The position numbers were made by a program, and so were the translations under genes. From contig NZ_JACB01000029.1 in assembly GCF_000520975.1 (NCBI RefSeq), positions 1-64,000 of the forward strand: a stretch of DNA of 64,000 nt, written 5' to 3'. The notes under the pieces are model-generated. The model was given only the letters and a program-made list of their open reading frames with translations, was not told where the DNA came from and ran no database searches. Of the stretch, positions 1-9,598 are shown piece after piece. Origin of the DNA: Aquimarina megaterium XH134. GTDB lineage: Bacteria; Bacteroidota; Bacteroidia; Flavobacteriales; Flavobacteriaceae. Each line of letters begins with the position of its first letter. The first letter of the stretch is position 1.

Positions 1-3000
1 GAAACTGATACTTTATCAAAATCCTCTCCTGAAGAAATAATAGTATCATCTGTAGTATGCAAAACTCGTATGGGAATCGGGAGTTCTACTAAAGTCCCAA
101 AAGCATTATCCTTTTCTTGTAGTTTTAGCGGAGTTAATTCAGGATGTTTTTCAACAATATCCTGTTGCTTTTTATAAGCAGCCCAAAACCCTCTTTTGTG
201 ATTAAAAGGATATGTCGGAACTTCCAGAGTCTTAGTATCAATCGGATATAATTTTCTCCAATTTATATTCTTACCCAGGCACCATTGTTCGGCTACGTGC
301 TCCAAATCCAAGCTATCTACGATAACTTCATTCTTATCTAGCTGGTTTAGTTTTGATTTTTTTATACTACCTACATAAATGTTAGATTGAAAAGTTCCTT
401 CCAGAAAGTTTGTCAAATATGTTTTGAGATTCTCGATAGTATCATATGCAAAAGCTAACCTATGTTCCATCTCCTCTTTGGTACTTTGCAAGGTATATGA
501 CAATTGATAAGGAGTCATAGATGTGTTTTGGCTCACATAATTCAGCATGCTTTTTGCATAACTCTTCAGTATTTCTTCTCGTCTTGCTGATAATATAAAT
601 AAATGTGGTCCCTCGATTGCTTTAGAATTCTCTATCTCATCGTTTTCATAGGATTCAATAACTACATGGGCATTTGCTCCACCAATTCCAAAACTACTTA
701 CTCCCGCAATAATTCTCTTTTGATCCTTGCCTGTTAACCATTCCGTTCCATTTTCCAGAATATGAAAAGGTTTATTTTCTATTTCAATTTTGCTGTTTAT
801 GTTTTTGAAATTTTGAGTAGGAGGTAAATAATTATGCTTCATAGCCATAATTACTTTGAGTAGTCCGGCAATTCCAGATGCTGCTTCCAAATGACCAATA
901 TTGGTTTTTACTGAACCTATTCCACACCAAGGCGTGTATTTTTTATTTTTTTGACCTTGTAATGATTGAAAAGCTTTGGTCAAACCTAAAATTTCTATAG
1001 GGTCTCCTAAACTGGTTCCTGTGCCATGTGTTTCTATATATGATACATTTTGTATATCAATATTAGCCTTTGTATATGCTTCTTCAATGAGCTGTTTTTG
1101 TTTGTTTGGATTAGGTACAGTTACCCCTCCGGAGTAGCCTCCATGATTTACTGCTGTACTTTTAATTATAGCTAGCACATTATCACTATCGGCTATTGCT
1201 TTTGGCATTGGTTTTAAAAGAAGTAGCACTGCTCCTTCACCACGTACATATCCATTAGCCCTGTCATCAAAAGTGTAGCATTTGCCATCAACACTTAGCA
1301 TATTGGATTCTTTGTAAGCAATACTCTTTGTTGGTTCACACATAAGATGTATGCCTCCAACTATGGCTTGTTCGCATTGGTTCTGTTGGATGGCTGCAAC
1401 TGCATTATTTATGGCAACCAAAGATGAGGAACAAGCGGTATCAATGGTTAAGCTTGGGCCATCAAGGTCATAAAAATATGAAATCCTGTTTGAAAGCATT
1501 GCCATCGCCGTTCCCGTAGCCGAAAACTCTTTAATTTCAGGGTTTTTATGTAATAAAGTTTCATAATCACTCCCACTAGCACCTATAAATACACCTGTTT
1601 TACTATTTTTTAATAGTGAAGGTTTGTATCCAGAGTTTTCAATTAGTTCCCAGGTTAATTCCAGAAGAATTCTTTGTTGCGGGTCTATTAATTTTGCTTC
1701 TCTTGGGGATATTTCGAAAAAAGATGCATCAAATTTATCCACATCTTTTATATATCCTCCATAGTTGATCCCTTTATGAATACCATCTATATCGATATTT
1801 TCTGGCCAATCCCATCTCTCTTTTGGTGTAGTAGTGATGCAAGAATTTCCATTCACCAAATTCTCCCAAAATTCTTCCTTATTATTCGCTCCAGGTACCT
1901 TTAATGAAAGCCCTACAATGGCAATGTCATCAGAATTTATATGATTTTTCTTAGTGCTTACAACTTCGTTATCTTCTTTTAAATCAGATATAACACTATG
2001 GTCTGAAAGCAGAAAAGATGCAATTTCTTTCACTGTAAATAATCCATAAAATGTACTTGGATTACTTTGCAAGCCATACTCTATATTGAGATGTTCTGAA
2101 AGTTCGGTATATACAATAGATTCAACACCAAACCTTCTTAAGTCTGTATGGATAGTAATCTCTTTGTTTTCTAAAATTTCAGAAAAAAAGCTGACCATAG
2201 TTTCGCATAATTGTTCTTCACTTAGATCGCTATTCTTTTTAAAATTTTGATTAAACATTGAAGGATTATCTGAAAATTTAGCAGTTTCCAGATTTGGTGT
2301 ATGTGGTATTGAAAAAGACTCTTTCTCATCTTCCTTTTCTCCTCTAATCCAAATACTTGCAATGTTTAATGGTTCTGATAATTTTTTAATTGTAAATATC
2401 TTTGCTATCAACACCCCATCCTTTTCCCTTACTAAAGAAGAGCTTAGCTTGATTGTGTTCTCATCCAGGAAAGAAAAATGTTCTAGATTATATACTAATT
2501 CTTCATTGGCATTAGCATTTCCATAATAGTGTATATCTCTAGCAATGGTAGAGCTATTTTTGGCCCAATTATAATTATCAATCTCTCCAATGTATTTTTT
2601 CTGAAAAAAACTCAATTCGCATTTATCACTTATTTTGGGATATGAAGCAAAATATAAAAGCCCAACACCATTGATATCATCATAAGAATCAATTTGATAT
2701 TTTTTTTGAAACAAAGGCTCTATATCGGTAGAGATATTAAAAGAGCTATCATTAAGAATTATTTCTTGTATATCGTTATCTTCTTCATTTTTTTCGGATT
2801 GAAAAAAACAGGATTTTGCTTTAAAAAAGTTTTTTGCGACTTCAGGAAGTTTATTGTGAACCGGAATATTTTTATGCTCTACGTTTAAAGGTGTTCCTTT
2901 TACGAGTTTCTCGTTATTTCCCGAATTTCGAGAAGAAAAAACGGACATCAATTCTGTTTTTATATCTTTATTATGTCCGCTTACCTGACCATTACTAAAA

Positions 3001-3302
3001 AACATCTTTTTACCATACTTCGATAGATGGCTTTTAATCTCTATTTCTTCGTTTTCACTGAATTCACTCAGGCAATTATTAGATTCCCATTTTATTCGAA
3101 CAAAGCTAGCATATAGCCTATTTCCATTACTATCAATCAACTTGTCTGATTCTGTTTCCAGTCCTTCTGATATCATTTTCCAATGTATATCACCTAGTTC
3201 TTTCATTAACCAGTTTTCAGACAGTCCATCCCATAACATTTGTGGTATGTTTAAACTATATGTTCGATTTTCAGACACTTTATTCATTGCATTTATAATC
3301 AT
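1..3302 (-). CDS. Trans-AT PKS, 5' part: LnmK-type AT/decarboxylase - ACP - KS (gene runs off left edge)
   Basis: The reading frame is open from a start at 3302 (alternative ATG at 3287) to the window edge, about 1100 residues. Residues 1-300 resemble the double-hotdog LnmK / Pnap_2097 family, with the family-like stretch GLSENWLMKELGDIHW at 26-41 and RLYASF at 62-67. Tyr64 lies where I recall the catalytic Tyr of LnmK. LnmK turns methylmalonyl-CoA into propionyl-ACP by acyl transfer and decarboxylation. Next comes an ACP (GVES, Ser395) and a complete ketosynthase with Cys624 (DTACSSS), His759 (HGTGT) and His804 (NIGHLE). The post-KS linker ends in VPTYPFNHKR, with no AT domain, as in trans-AT systems. 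An in-frame stop lies just upstream of 3302. Last visible gene of the minus-strand cluster, 170 bp after the START gene. PKS assignment is certain; the LnmK assignment is from memory of motifs (about 0.75). Confidence 0.92.
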   Translation of the reverse strand, partial: MIINAMNKVSENRTYSLNIPQMLWDGLSENWLMKELGDIHWKMISEGLETESDKLIDSNGNRLYASFVRIKWESNNCLSEFSENEEIEIKSHLSKYGKKMFFSNGQVSGHNKDIKTELMSVFSSRNSGNNEKLVKGTPLNVEHKNIPVHNKLPEVAKNFFKAKSCFFQSEKNEEDNDIQEIILNDSSFNISTDIEPLFQKKYQIDSYDDINGVGLLYFASYPKISDKCELSFFQKKYIGEIDNYNWAKNSSTIARDIHYYGNANANEELVYNLEHFSFLDENTIKLSSSLVREKDGVLIAKIFTIKKLSEPLNIASIWIRGEKEDEKESFSIPHTPNLETAKFSDNPSMFNQNFKKNSDLSEEQLCETMVSFFSEILENKEITIHTDLRRFGVESIVYTELSEHLNIEYGLQSNPSTFYGLFTVKEIASFLLSDHSVISDLKEDNEVVSTKKNHINSDDIAIVGLSLKVPGANNKEEFWENLVNGNSCITTTPKERWDWPENIDIDGIHKGINYGGYIKDVDKFDASFFEISPREAKLIDPQQRILLELTWELIENSGYKPSLLKNSKTGVFIGASGSDYETLLHKNPEIKEFSATGTAMAMLSNRISYFYDLDGPSLTIDTACSSSLVAINNAVAAIQQNQCEQAIVGGIHLMCEPTKSIAYKESNMLSVDGKCYTFDDRANGYVRGEGAVLLLLKPMPKAIADSDNVLAIIKSTAVNHGGYSGGVTVPNPNKQKQLIEEAYTKANIDIQNVSYIETHGTGTSLGDPIEILGLTKAFQSLQGQKNKKYTPWCGIGSVKTNIGHLEAASGIAGLLKVIMAMKHNYLPPTQNFKNINSKIEIENKPFHILENGTEWLTGKDQKRIIAGVSSFGIGGANAHVVIESYENDEIENSKAIEGPHLFILSARREEILKSYAKSMLNYVSQNTSMTPYQLSYTLQSTKEEMEHRLAFAYDTIENLKTYLTNFLEGTFQSNIYVGSIKKSKLNQLDKNEVIVDSLDLEHVAEQWCLGKNINWRKLYPIDTKTLEVPTYPFNHKRGFWAAYKKQQDIVEKHPELTPLKLQEKDNAFGTLVELPIPIRVLHTTDDTIISSGEDFDKVSV

Positions 3303-3472
3303 TAAAAATTGGGAAATAAACTCCTATGCCAAATTTTTTACAGCCTTGGTTAATTGAATATAATTTGAAATCTAAATGGGTGGGTGTAGATATAATGTAC
3401 CTCTTTTAGAAATTTTCTCTAATGTATGATCTACTATAGCAAGAAACTAAGTAAAGAGGTTATGCCCGATTT

Positions 3473-4333
3473 TTATATCATCATTTCTTCAGGTTGGTCA
3501 ACTTCCCGAACATAATCTACTTCAGCATTACGGTATTTTTCTTTATCTAATATTTTGGGCATTTTTGCAAACGCATAAGGCAGCATACTAGGGATTAACC
3601 AGTTTGCCAGTGCATAAGGAAAGTATCCTCCTGGATCAACTGCATCGTATACAAATTCATATTCTACTTCTCCATTCTTTAAAGGAGTGTACCGCCATCT
3701 ATTATGCATTTTTGTAACTCGATGATACCGTTTATTAATAGGTAATTTATCTGGAGCAGCTACAAAATTAAACTTCATTTCTTTACTAACAGGGTCTTGT
3801 GAAAATTCTGATTTAACCACAAATTCTCTATGCTTGAAAGGAGGAAAAAGCTTCTGTTTAAAGGTATAATACACTAGTCTTGGATCTGCTCCGTCCAACT
3901 TTGGGTCTGATCCGTTTATATAGTATGAATCAAACATACCAACATCTTTTGCAGCATCAGGGTTTCGCATAAGCGTTAAAATGCTAGCTAATCTGGCTCT
4001 AAGTCTTCCTACTATTTTAATTTTTAACCAAGTTTCTCCCGGAACTTTTAAGGTATATACCACCATTCCTTTCTTATCTGATTTCATTTTCCATTGGCCA
4101 GAGCCTGAATTTTTCCATAAGGAATGTACTAAGGTCAAAGTAAATATTAGTAATAGTACTTCAACCAGAACTAAGGTTATAACCCCTAATTGTCCATCTA
4201 TAAATCTATTCCATACAAAAGGAGCAGCAGCTCCTACCGCAATACTTAAAAGTGTTAAGATCAATAAAAAACCATTGGTCTTATTTTTCTCAGAATGTTC
4301 CATATTATTTATTGTTTTTGTGTTATAATTCAA
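3473..4333 (-). CDS. Membrane-anchored START/SRPBCC lipid-binding protein
   Basis: 286 residues. Two hydrophobic segments near the N-terminus (about 20-40 and 49-72) are followed by a soluble domain at about 80-275 that looks like a START domain: a hydrophobic-ligand-binding helix-grip fold, with the typical late motif DPGGYFPYALANWL. START proteins bind or move lipids and other apolar molecules. The gene lies 51 bp after the GMC oxidoreductase and before another PKS gene, so it is probably co-transcribed. It may present an apolar polyketide or precursor at the inner membrane, for example to the tailoring oxidoreductase or the exporter; this role is inference. No catalytic residues can be named. 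Confidence 0.8.
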   Translation of the reverse strand: MNYNTKTINNMEHSEKNKTNGFLLILTLLSIAVGAAAPFVWNRFIDGQLGVITLVLVEVLLLIFTLTLVHSLWKNSGSGQWKMKSDKKGMVVYTLKVPGETWLKIKIVGRLRARLASILTLMRNPDAAKDVGMFDSYYINGSDPKLDGADPRLVYYTFKQKLFPPFKHREFVVKSEFSQDPVSKEMKFNFVAAPDKLPINKRYHRVTKMHNRWRYTPLKNGEVEYEFVYDAVDPGGYFPYALANWLIPSMLPYAFAKMPKILDKEKYRNAEVDYVREVDQPEEMMI

Positions 4334-4384
4334 AACCGTTAGCTTTTGCTAGTTTTGAGATTGTTTGGTTGGTTATTTATTTTT

Positions 4385-5650
4385 TTAAGAAGCTATCAAG
4401 TTTCTGGCTAGATATTTGGCCAGGCAAACAAGTGTAAGAGTTGGCGTTATTCTTTCGTTTTCGGGTAGCACAGAGCCATCACAGACGTACAAATTGCTAT
4501 ACTCTGTCTGAAGTTTCTCATCGATATGCTCTTTTATTTTTATGGTTCCCAGAGCTCCTCCTGATATAAGGTCGGTTTTAAAGATTTTTCTGGCTCCTGC
4601 ATTTTTTAATATTTCATTAGCCGCTTCCATTCCTTTCTCTAATTTCTGGTGATCATTACTTGTCAGCTCCTTATGATACTTTCCACTTTCAGTAAGTCTA
4701 CCTCCAACGGGTTCTTTGACCTTAACCGTTATCCCAATATGTTTTGGATATGAGGCTATGCGTAAAGGTTTACCAGAGACGAGCATCCCTACATTGAATA
4801 GGAAGCGATGAAAATTAGCATCCATCAATTCGATATCATTATCTAGCTTTGCTCCCATACAACCGCAAAAGTTTTCTGCAGATGAAAGGTCCGGAACCTT
4901 ACCTATAAGACCAATACTTGGGTTGATATAAAAACCTTGATTTACTACATTTTTGACTCCACTATTTTTAAGAATAATAGGAGAAGCCAGTGAACCTGCA
5001 GCGAGAATTATTTTTTCTCCATATGCTTTAAACACCTTCTTTTTTCGGCCAATTTGATACTCAACACCAATAGCCTTTTTATGATCAAGAATTGCCTTAG
5101 AAACAGTGGCCTGGTTAACCAAAACTGCTCCATTTCTAAGCGCATCTTCTACATAGGTTCTGGCTTTCCATTTTACTTCATAATAATTTTTATGATTGAA
5201 TTTTGACTGATCTATCAACATCAATTTCTTTTTCCAGTTGTAACCTAATTCTATGGCACTCTCGCCCAATCTTTTTGCCTGACTACCAATAAATCCATCC
5301 GAAATTTCGGCGACTGGTAATTCTTTACGCACTTGTTCAAGATCTTCTGTAAGATCAATTCCTAAATTCTTGAAAGTTTCTATGGGTGGCAGGTCTGCCA
5401 CAGCAAGATACATAGCGGTTGTGCCTCCGGTAGTAAAAGCTCTTAAATCTTTCAGTTTATCTGCAACACGTACTTCGTTAGAAATTTTAGCATATCCCAT
5501 AATGGATTCTTTAAGAGGTGCATTGCCTCCTCGTTCCAAGATTAAGACTTTTTTATTTTGTTTGCTTAACTCTTTTGCAATTGTAGCACCGCAAGTTCCT
5601 GAACCTACGACAATAGCATCAAAATGCTCCTCATTGTTTGAATATTTCAT
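4385..5650 (-). CDS. GMC-family FAD-dependent oxidoreductase
   Basis: 421 residues. An N-terminal Rossmann motif (VVGSGTCGATIAKEL, about 15-29) binds FAD. The C-terminus (CDGSVLPENERITPTLTLV) matches the conserved end of GMC oxidoreductases and cholesterol-oxidase-like enzymes, which oxidise alcohols or reduce/oxidise C-C bonds through the flavin. It is shorter than the usual 500-560 residues, but both FAD-binding ends are intact, so the insertion loops are simply small. Its place inside the PKS cluster suggests it oxidises a hydroxyl of the polyketide; the substrate is unknown. 223 bp separate it from the LolA-like gene upstream. Alternative: a tailoring dehydrogenase acting on a lipid precursor. 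Confidence 0.85.
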   Translation of the reverse strand: MKYSNNEEHFDAIVVGSGTCGATIAKELSKQNKKVLILERGGNAPLKESIMGYAKISNEVRVADKLKDLRAFTTGGTTAMYLAVADLPPIETFKNLGIDLTEDLEQVRKELPVAEISDGFIGSQAKRLGESAIELGYNWKKKLMLIDQSKFNHKNYYEVKWKARTYVEDALRNGAVLVNQATVSKAILDHKKAIGVEYQIGRKKKVFKAYGEKIILAAGSLASPIILKNSGVKNVVNQGFYINPSIGLIGKVPDLSSAENFCGCMGAKLDNDIELMDANFHRFLFNVGMLVSGKPLRIASYPKHIGITVKVKEPVGGRLTESGKYHKELTSNDHQKLEKGMEAANEILKNAGARKIFKTDLISGGALGTIKIKEHIDEKLQTEYSNLYVCDGSVLPENERITPTLTLVCLAKYLARNLIAS

Positions 5651-5873
5651 ATGTACTATTCCTTATAAAGTTTCTGTGAGTTTGTAGTGAATTGATAACT
5701 ATAAAATGTTGATAAATCATGATTCTGCACAATGATAATTATCTATTATTGATACCCATTTCACTTATGATTATCAAACTTTTACACCAAATGGTTTGGC
5801 GATCTCATCCTACATTCTAAAGTTTACGATCGTTTCTTTTGTGAAGCTTTTTTGTGTATCGAATAATTATATC

Positions 5874-6761
5874 CTATTTCAAATTATTACGAAGTTTGAT
5901 TAAGTTACGTTCTCTAAACGTAAAATCCTCCAAAGTCCTTGTAGTTAAAAAATCGTCCAAAATTTCTTGATCAAAGGCTACCGAAATCATATTCATGATA
6001 CTTATTGTACGAGTGCTAAGATTATTCATCGTTAATCGCCTTGCGATCCATACGTCATCTATTTTTTCAATCTTTGACATCGTCAATTGTTTGTAATGAT
6101 CTCCCCGAACGTATAAGTTCTTTTTTAAACTAATATATCTTTCTTTATCTATCCATGATATTGTTTTACTATACTTTGATTTTTTTGCCCTTTCTGTTGT
6201 GGGAGTATACTCAATAACCCATACTTCGCGCCCTTTATAGTTTTCTTCCTTTAAAATCTTGTAGTTATATTCATCAATTTTCAGGTCTTCCATATCTTCA
6301 AGTGAGAATTCTGATCCGAAAAAACTTCCGCTACTATCATTACTATCACTACTTGATGCCAGACGTTTAACTTTACTCAATTCTGGCAAGTAGATCCAGC
6401 TATCATTATCCTTACCAAGCTCACCATATTCATAAGTTAACATACCTACTCCTTGTTCTTTTTTAGGTTCAATTATAATAGAAACTGATCGGCTATCCCG
6501 ATGGTTTTCTCCATAATTTTTTGCAACACTTTCCAGCAATTTATTTCTTGCTTCTTCAGTGCACACAATCCTTTTATTAGATACAGTGTATTTACAGGTA
6601 GCCAATTTTATTCTCTGAACTGATGTATTAAAGGATTCTTTAGCTACCTTTTGCACCTTTGTCATGATATCTTTTGCTGACCGAGTTGGCAATATCTTTT
6701 TTGAAAATGACGATATCAAAACGGCCATAACAACCAATAAAACAATCTGTTTTTTTTTCAT
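5874..6761 (-). CDS. LolA-like outer membrane lipoprotein-sorting family protein (periplasmic)
   Basis: 295 residues with an N-terminal signal peptide (KKKQIVLLVVMAVLISSFS). The body matches the LolA_like family (Pfam family I recall as PF17131): a half-barrel that carries acylated or apolar cargo through the periplasm. Family-like stretches include DSWIYLPELSKVKRL, the SFFGSEFSLEDME box and KTISWIDKERYISLKK. Genes of this family are often placed beside MMPL/RND exporters, as here: the MMPL gene ends 161 bp upstream. Together they could form an export route taking the polyketide product from the inner membrane towards the outer membrane. Function is inferred from family and context. Confidence 0.85.
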   Translation of the reverse strand: MKKKQIVLLVVMAVLISSFSKKILPTRSAKDIMTKVQKVAKESFNTSVQRIKLATCKYTVSNKRIVCTEEARNKLLESVAKNYGENHRDSRSVSIIIEPKKEQGVGMLTYEYGELGKDNDSWIYLPELSKVKRLASSSDSNDSSGSFFGSEFSLEDMEDLKIDEYNYKILKEENYKGREVWVIEYTPTTERAKKSKYSKTISWIDKERYISLKKNLYVRGDHYKQLTMSKIEKIDDVWIARRLTMNNLSTRTISIMNMISVAFDQEILDDFLTTRTLEDFTFRERNLIKLRNNLK

Positions 6762-6922
6762 TATTTATTTATTTAGGTTGAAAAAAATTTTAATACTAAT
6801 TTATATGGTCAAACAACCTTTATTCCTGATAATTAAACCACAACCATAAGAAAAAGGAAAATCGATGTAATTGCCGAAAGTATTGGAAGAGGATATTTTA
6901 CCTTTTATGACTTTGCTTAGAA

Positions 6923-9505
6923 TTATTTTTGCACGACCATTTTTCTTTGAAATTTTGGCTTTCCTTTCTTTTGAAATTTTGGTTTAAAAACCAAGATCAA
7001 AGCAGGTAATAAGAAAAGATCACACATCAAAGCTGAAAAAATCGCGATTGAACCAAATTTTCCAACATTTGCAGTTCCCTCCATCGCCGAAAAGGATAGT
7101 ATCCCAAAGCCTAATCCCAAAATTAAACTTGTAAAAGTAACTGCTTGACCAACTTCTTTTATCGTATGATACAAAGCCTTTTTAATATCTCCATCTATCA
7201 TTAGCTTATCACGATAATGACTGATAAAATGTACGGTATCGTCTACAGAAATACCAACTACCACCGGAAGTAATAACAGGATATCTATATCTACAGAACG
7301 TCCTGTTAACCCCAACAATCCTAAAGTTAACATGGATGGAATAAGGTTTGGGATAATCGCTATCAAACCTCCCTGTATAGATCCAAAAACGAAAATCAAG
7401 ACTATGGTTACCGCAATCAAAACCATAATAATGTCCTGCAATCCATTACTGGCAATAACCTGTACAAATCTCATATTCATAGGAAGTGCACCTGTTATGG
7501 ATACTTTTGTATCGGGATATTGTTGTTTGAGCATGGTTACTGCTTCATCAATATCCTTTTGCATGCCTTCGTATACTTTTAGATATTTAAGAGAACCAAC
7601 ATTGTATAATTGCACAGAAATATGAGATTTACTATAATTATCAGAAACTTGTTTTCTACGATCTTCTGGGTTTGCCAGGTTAAAAAGAAAAAGGGTTTGG
7701 GATAAAGCGTTTTGATTGTCAGGAATGGTATACATCTCCTCTTTTTCTTCATTCAATGTTTTATTAGCCTTTTTTACAACTTCTACCAAAGATGATGTCC
7801 TAACAACTACATCATTATATTTGGTTTCTAACTTGCGTTGCAGTTTATCGATTGTATTCAGGACAAAAGGATTTTCAAATGCGTTTGCTTTAGATAAGTC
7901 CAAATAAATTTCCATATTTAGGCTTCCCATCATTTTCTCATCGATAATATCTGCAGATTCCCTATAAGGGCTACCTTCGACAAATTGATTAGCGATATTA
8001 GTATCTATTTTAAGTACAGTTACACCATAAATATTTATTCCTAACACTAGTAGAAATAACACAATAATACCAATGGGATTCTTTTGCACTATCGACGGTA
8101 CGCTATTTAATTTTTTTTGTAAAAACATGGAAAAATTAGGGAGATACTTACCTGTCGATAACCTAAATTTCTTTTTTCGTTGCGTATTCTCCCTTCCAGG
8201 TGCCCATACATCTAATAATAAAGGCAAAAAGAAGATGGTAAGAATACAGGCAAATGCTACGCCCGCTGCAGACATAATACCGAAAACCTGAATACGGGGA
8301 ATCGGAATCAGAAAACAGGCCAGCATACCTATTATATTAGTAAATGCCGTCAATACAATTGCTTTGTTAGTTGATGCAAAAACTTTTTGTATTGCTATTT
8401 TTCGATCATTTCCCTGATTTCTGAAATATACATAACCCGAAAATATATGTGCAGCATCACAGACCCCAACGGTTAGGATCAGCATAATTGTTAGCATTAG
8501 AAAAACTGTTACTTCTACTTCTAACCAACCTGCCAAACCAACAGTCCAGGCAGCACTTATTATAACTATTAAAAGCGACCAGGCCACCGCACTAAATGAA
8601 CGAATAAAAAACCATAACAGGATAGATATTATCAACAAAAGTCCTAAATAAATCGGGCCTGCTTCTTTAATGGCTATAGCTTGCTGCTCATAGGCCAGAG
8701 GAGCGTTTCCTACTGCATAATATTCTAGGTGACTTTTATACTCCGGTTTATCTAAAATAGTATTGATTTCCTCCATTAAAGGAACCAGTTCACTTAAGTC
8801 TGCACGTTTGAAACGGATTCTTTCTTCGTTTTTTTTGATTTCACTCATATCGGCAATGACCATTTCATCCATTTCCAGAGCATCTTCAACAAGTTCTTCA
8901 TCTGTAACAATAGGTAGTTCCTCTTCTAGTAACTCAGTCCCAAAATCGGTTTCGATTAGTATTCCTCCATACTTCATATCTTTTGAAAAGAAAAGTAATG
9001 GAAAAGACTTTTGAGATTGCGCTAGCTTACGAATCTCTTCGATATCTTCCTGTTTGGTCGGAACATTATCCCCCACCAATTTTCGGGAAACCAATACATC
9101 ACCTTCTGCCGTTAAAAGAGAAGCATTAACGAGTGTATTAACTTTAACAATATGTTTTAGTGCTGTTGAATCTTTATTATATTTCGTATGGAGAATATCC
9201 TCACGAATTTTCTTTACTACCTCTAAAGATTTAGTAGAAAACACATCTCCATCTAAAGGCTTATAAGCTATATATACGCCTTCATTGCTTCCAAATTCTG
9301 CTTTAAACTTATCCATGGCTACTAAAACCTCATCATTTTCTGGAAACCATCCTTCAATAGTCATGTCAAATTTGGTCTTTGGTATGCCCAAAAATGTAAA
9401 TATTGTAATAGCTACAAAAGCTAACCAGATAATCAGTCTTTTTTTCCGAACCATTTGCGTAACATTTTCGAAAAAATTTGTTTTGGATTTTGGGTTCTTG
9501 CTCAT
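6923..9505 (-). CDS. MMPL/RND-superfamily exporter
   Basis: 860 residues, the usual size. One N-terminal helix (about 24-41) is followed by a periplasmic loop (45-275), a bundle of helices (about 283-460), a second periplasmic loop and a second bundle to about 840: the two-fold repeat of the RND fold. Acidic residues expected in the proton relay are visible at Asp350 (GVCDAAH) and Asp755/Asp756 (GISVDDTVHF). This subgroup (COG1033 type, related to HpnN and MmpL) moves lipids and apolar metabolites rather than acting as a tripartite drug pump. It lies 93 bp after the terminal PKS gene and before its LolA-like partner, so it is the likely exporter of the polyketide. Confidence 0.93.
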   Translation of the reverse strand: MSKNPKSKTNFFENVTQMVRKKRLIIWLAFVAITIFTFLGIPKTKFDMTIEGWFPENDEVLVAMDKFKAEFGSNEGVYIAYKPLDGDVFSTKSLEVVKKIREDILHTKYNKDSTALKHIVKVNTLVNASLLTAEGDVLVSRKLVGDNVPTKQEDIEEIRKLAQSQKSFPLLFFSKDMKYGGILIETDFGTELLEEELPIVTDEELVEDALEMDEMVIADMSEIKKNEERIRFKRADLSELVPLMEEINTILDKPEYKSHLEYYAVGNAPLAYEQQAIAIKEAGPIYLGLLLIISILLWFFIRSFSAVAWSLLIVIISAAWTVGLAGWLEVEVTVFLMLTIMLILTVGVCDAAHIFSGYVYFRNQGNDRKIAIQKVFASTNKAIVLTAFTNIIGMLACFLIPIPRIQVFGIMSAAGVAFACILTIFFLPLLLDVWAPGRENTQRKKKFRLSTGKYLPNFSMFLQKKLNSVPSIVQKNPIGIIVLFLLVLGINIYGVTVLKIDTNIANQFVEGSPYRESADIIDEKMMGSLNMEIYLDLSKANAFENPFVLNTIDKLQRKLETKYNDVVVRTSSLVEVVKKANKTLNEEKEEMYTIPDNQNALSQTLFLFNLANPEDRRKQVSDNYSKSHISVQLYNVGSLKYLKVYEGMQKDIDEAVTMLKQQYPDTKVSITGALPMNMRFVQVIASNGLQDIIMVLIAVTIVLIFVFGSIQGGLIAIIPNLIPSMLTLGLLGLTGRSVDIDILLLLPVVVGISVDDTVHFISHYRDKLMIDGDIKKALYHTIKEVGQAVTFTSLILGLGFGILSFSAMEGTANVGKFGSIAIFSALMCDLFLLPALILVFKPKFQKKGKPKFQRKMVVQK

Positions 9506-9598
9506 AATAAGGTTTATTACATGTTTAAACAGTAATCCAATAGAGCTTAATTTCTACTGGTATAGTTGGTTAATCGTACACTATCTGTTTTTAATCTG

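Noticed and set aside
2694..3357. Two plus-strand ORFs (2694-2888 and 3142-3357)
   Set aside because: They lie antisense to the LnmK-ACP part of the left PKS gene, whose minus-strand frame is continuous and shows clear family motifs.
3399..3460. ACCTCTTT / AAAGAGGT inverted repeat as terminator after the START gene
   Set aside because: The loop is nearly 50 nt and no T-run follows on the minus strand, so read-through into the next PKS gene seems likely.
5787..5799. CCAAA-TGG-TTTGG palindrome between the LolA-like and GMC genes
   Set aside because: Too short to support as a regulatory site on its own in AT-rich DNA.
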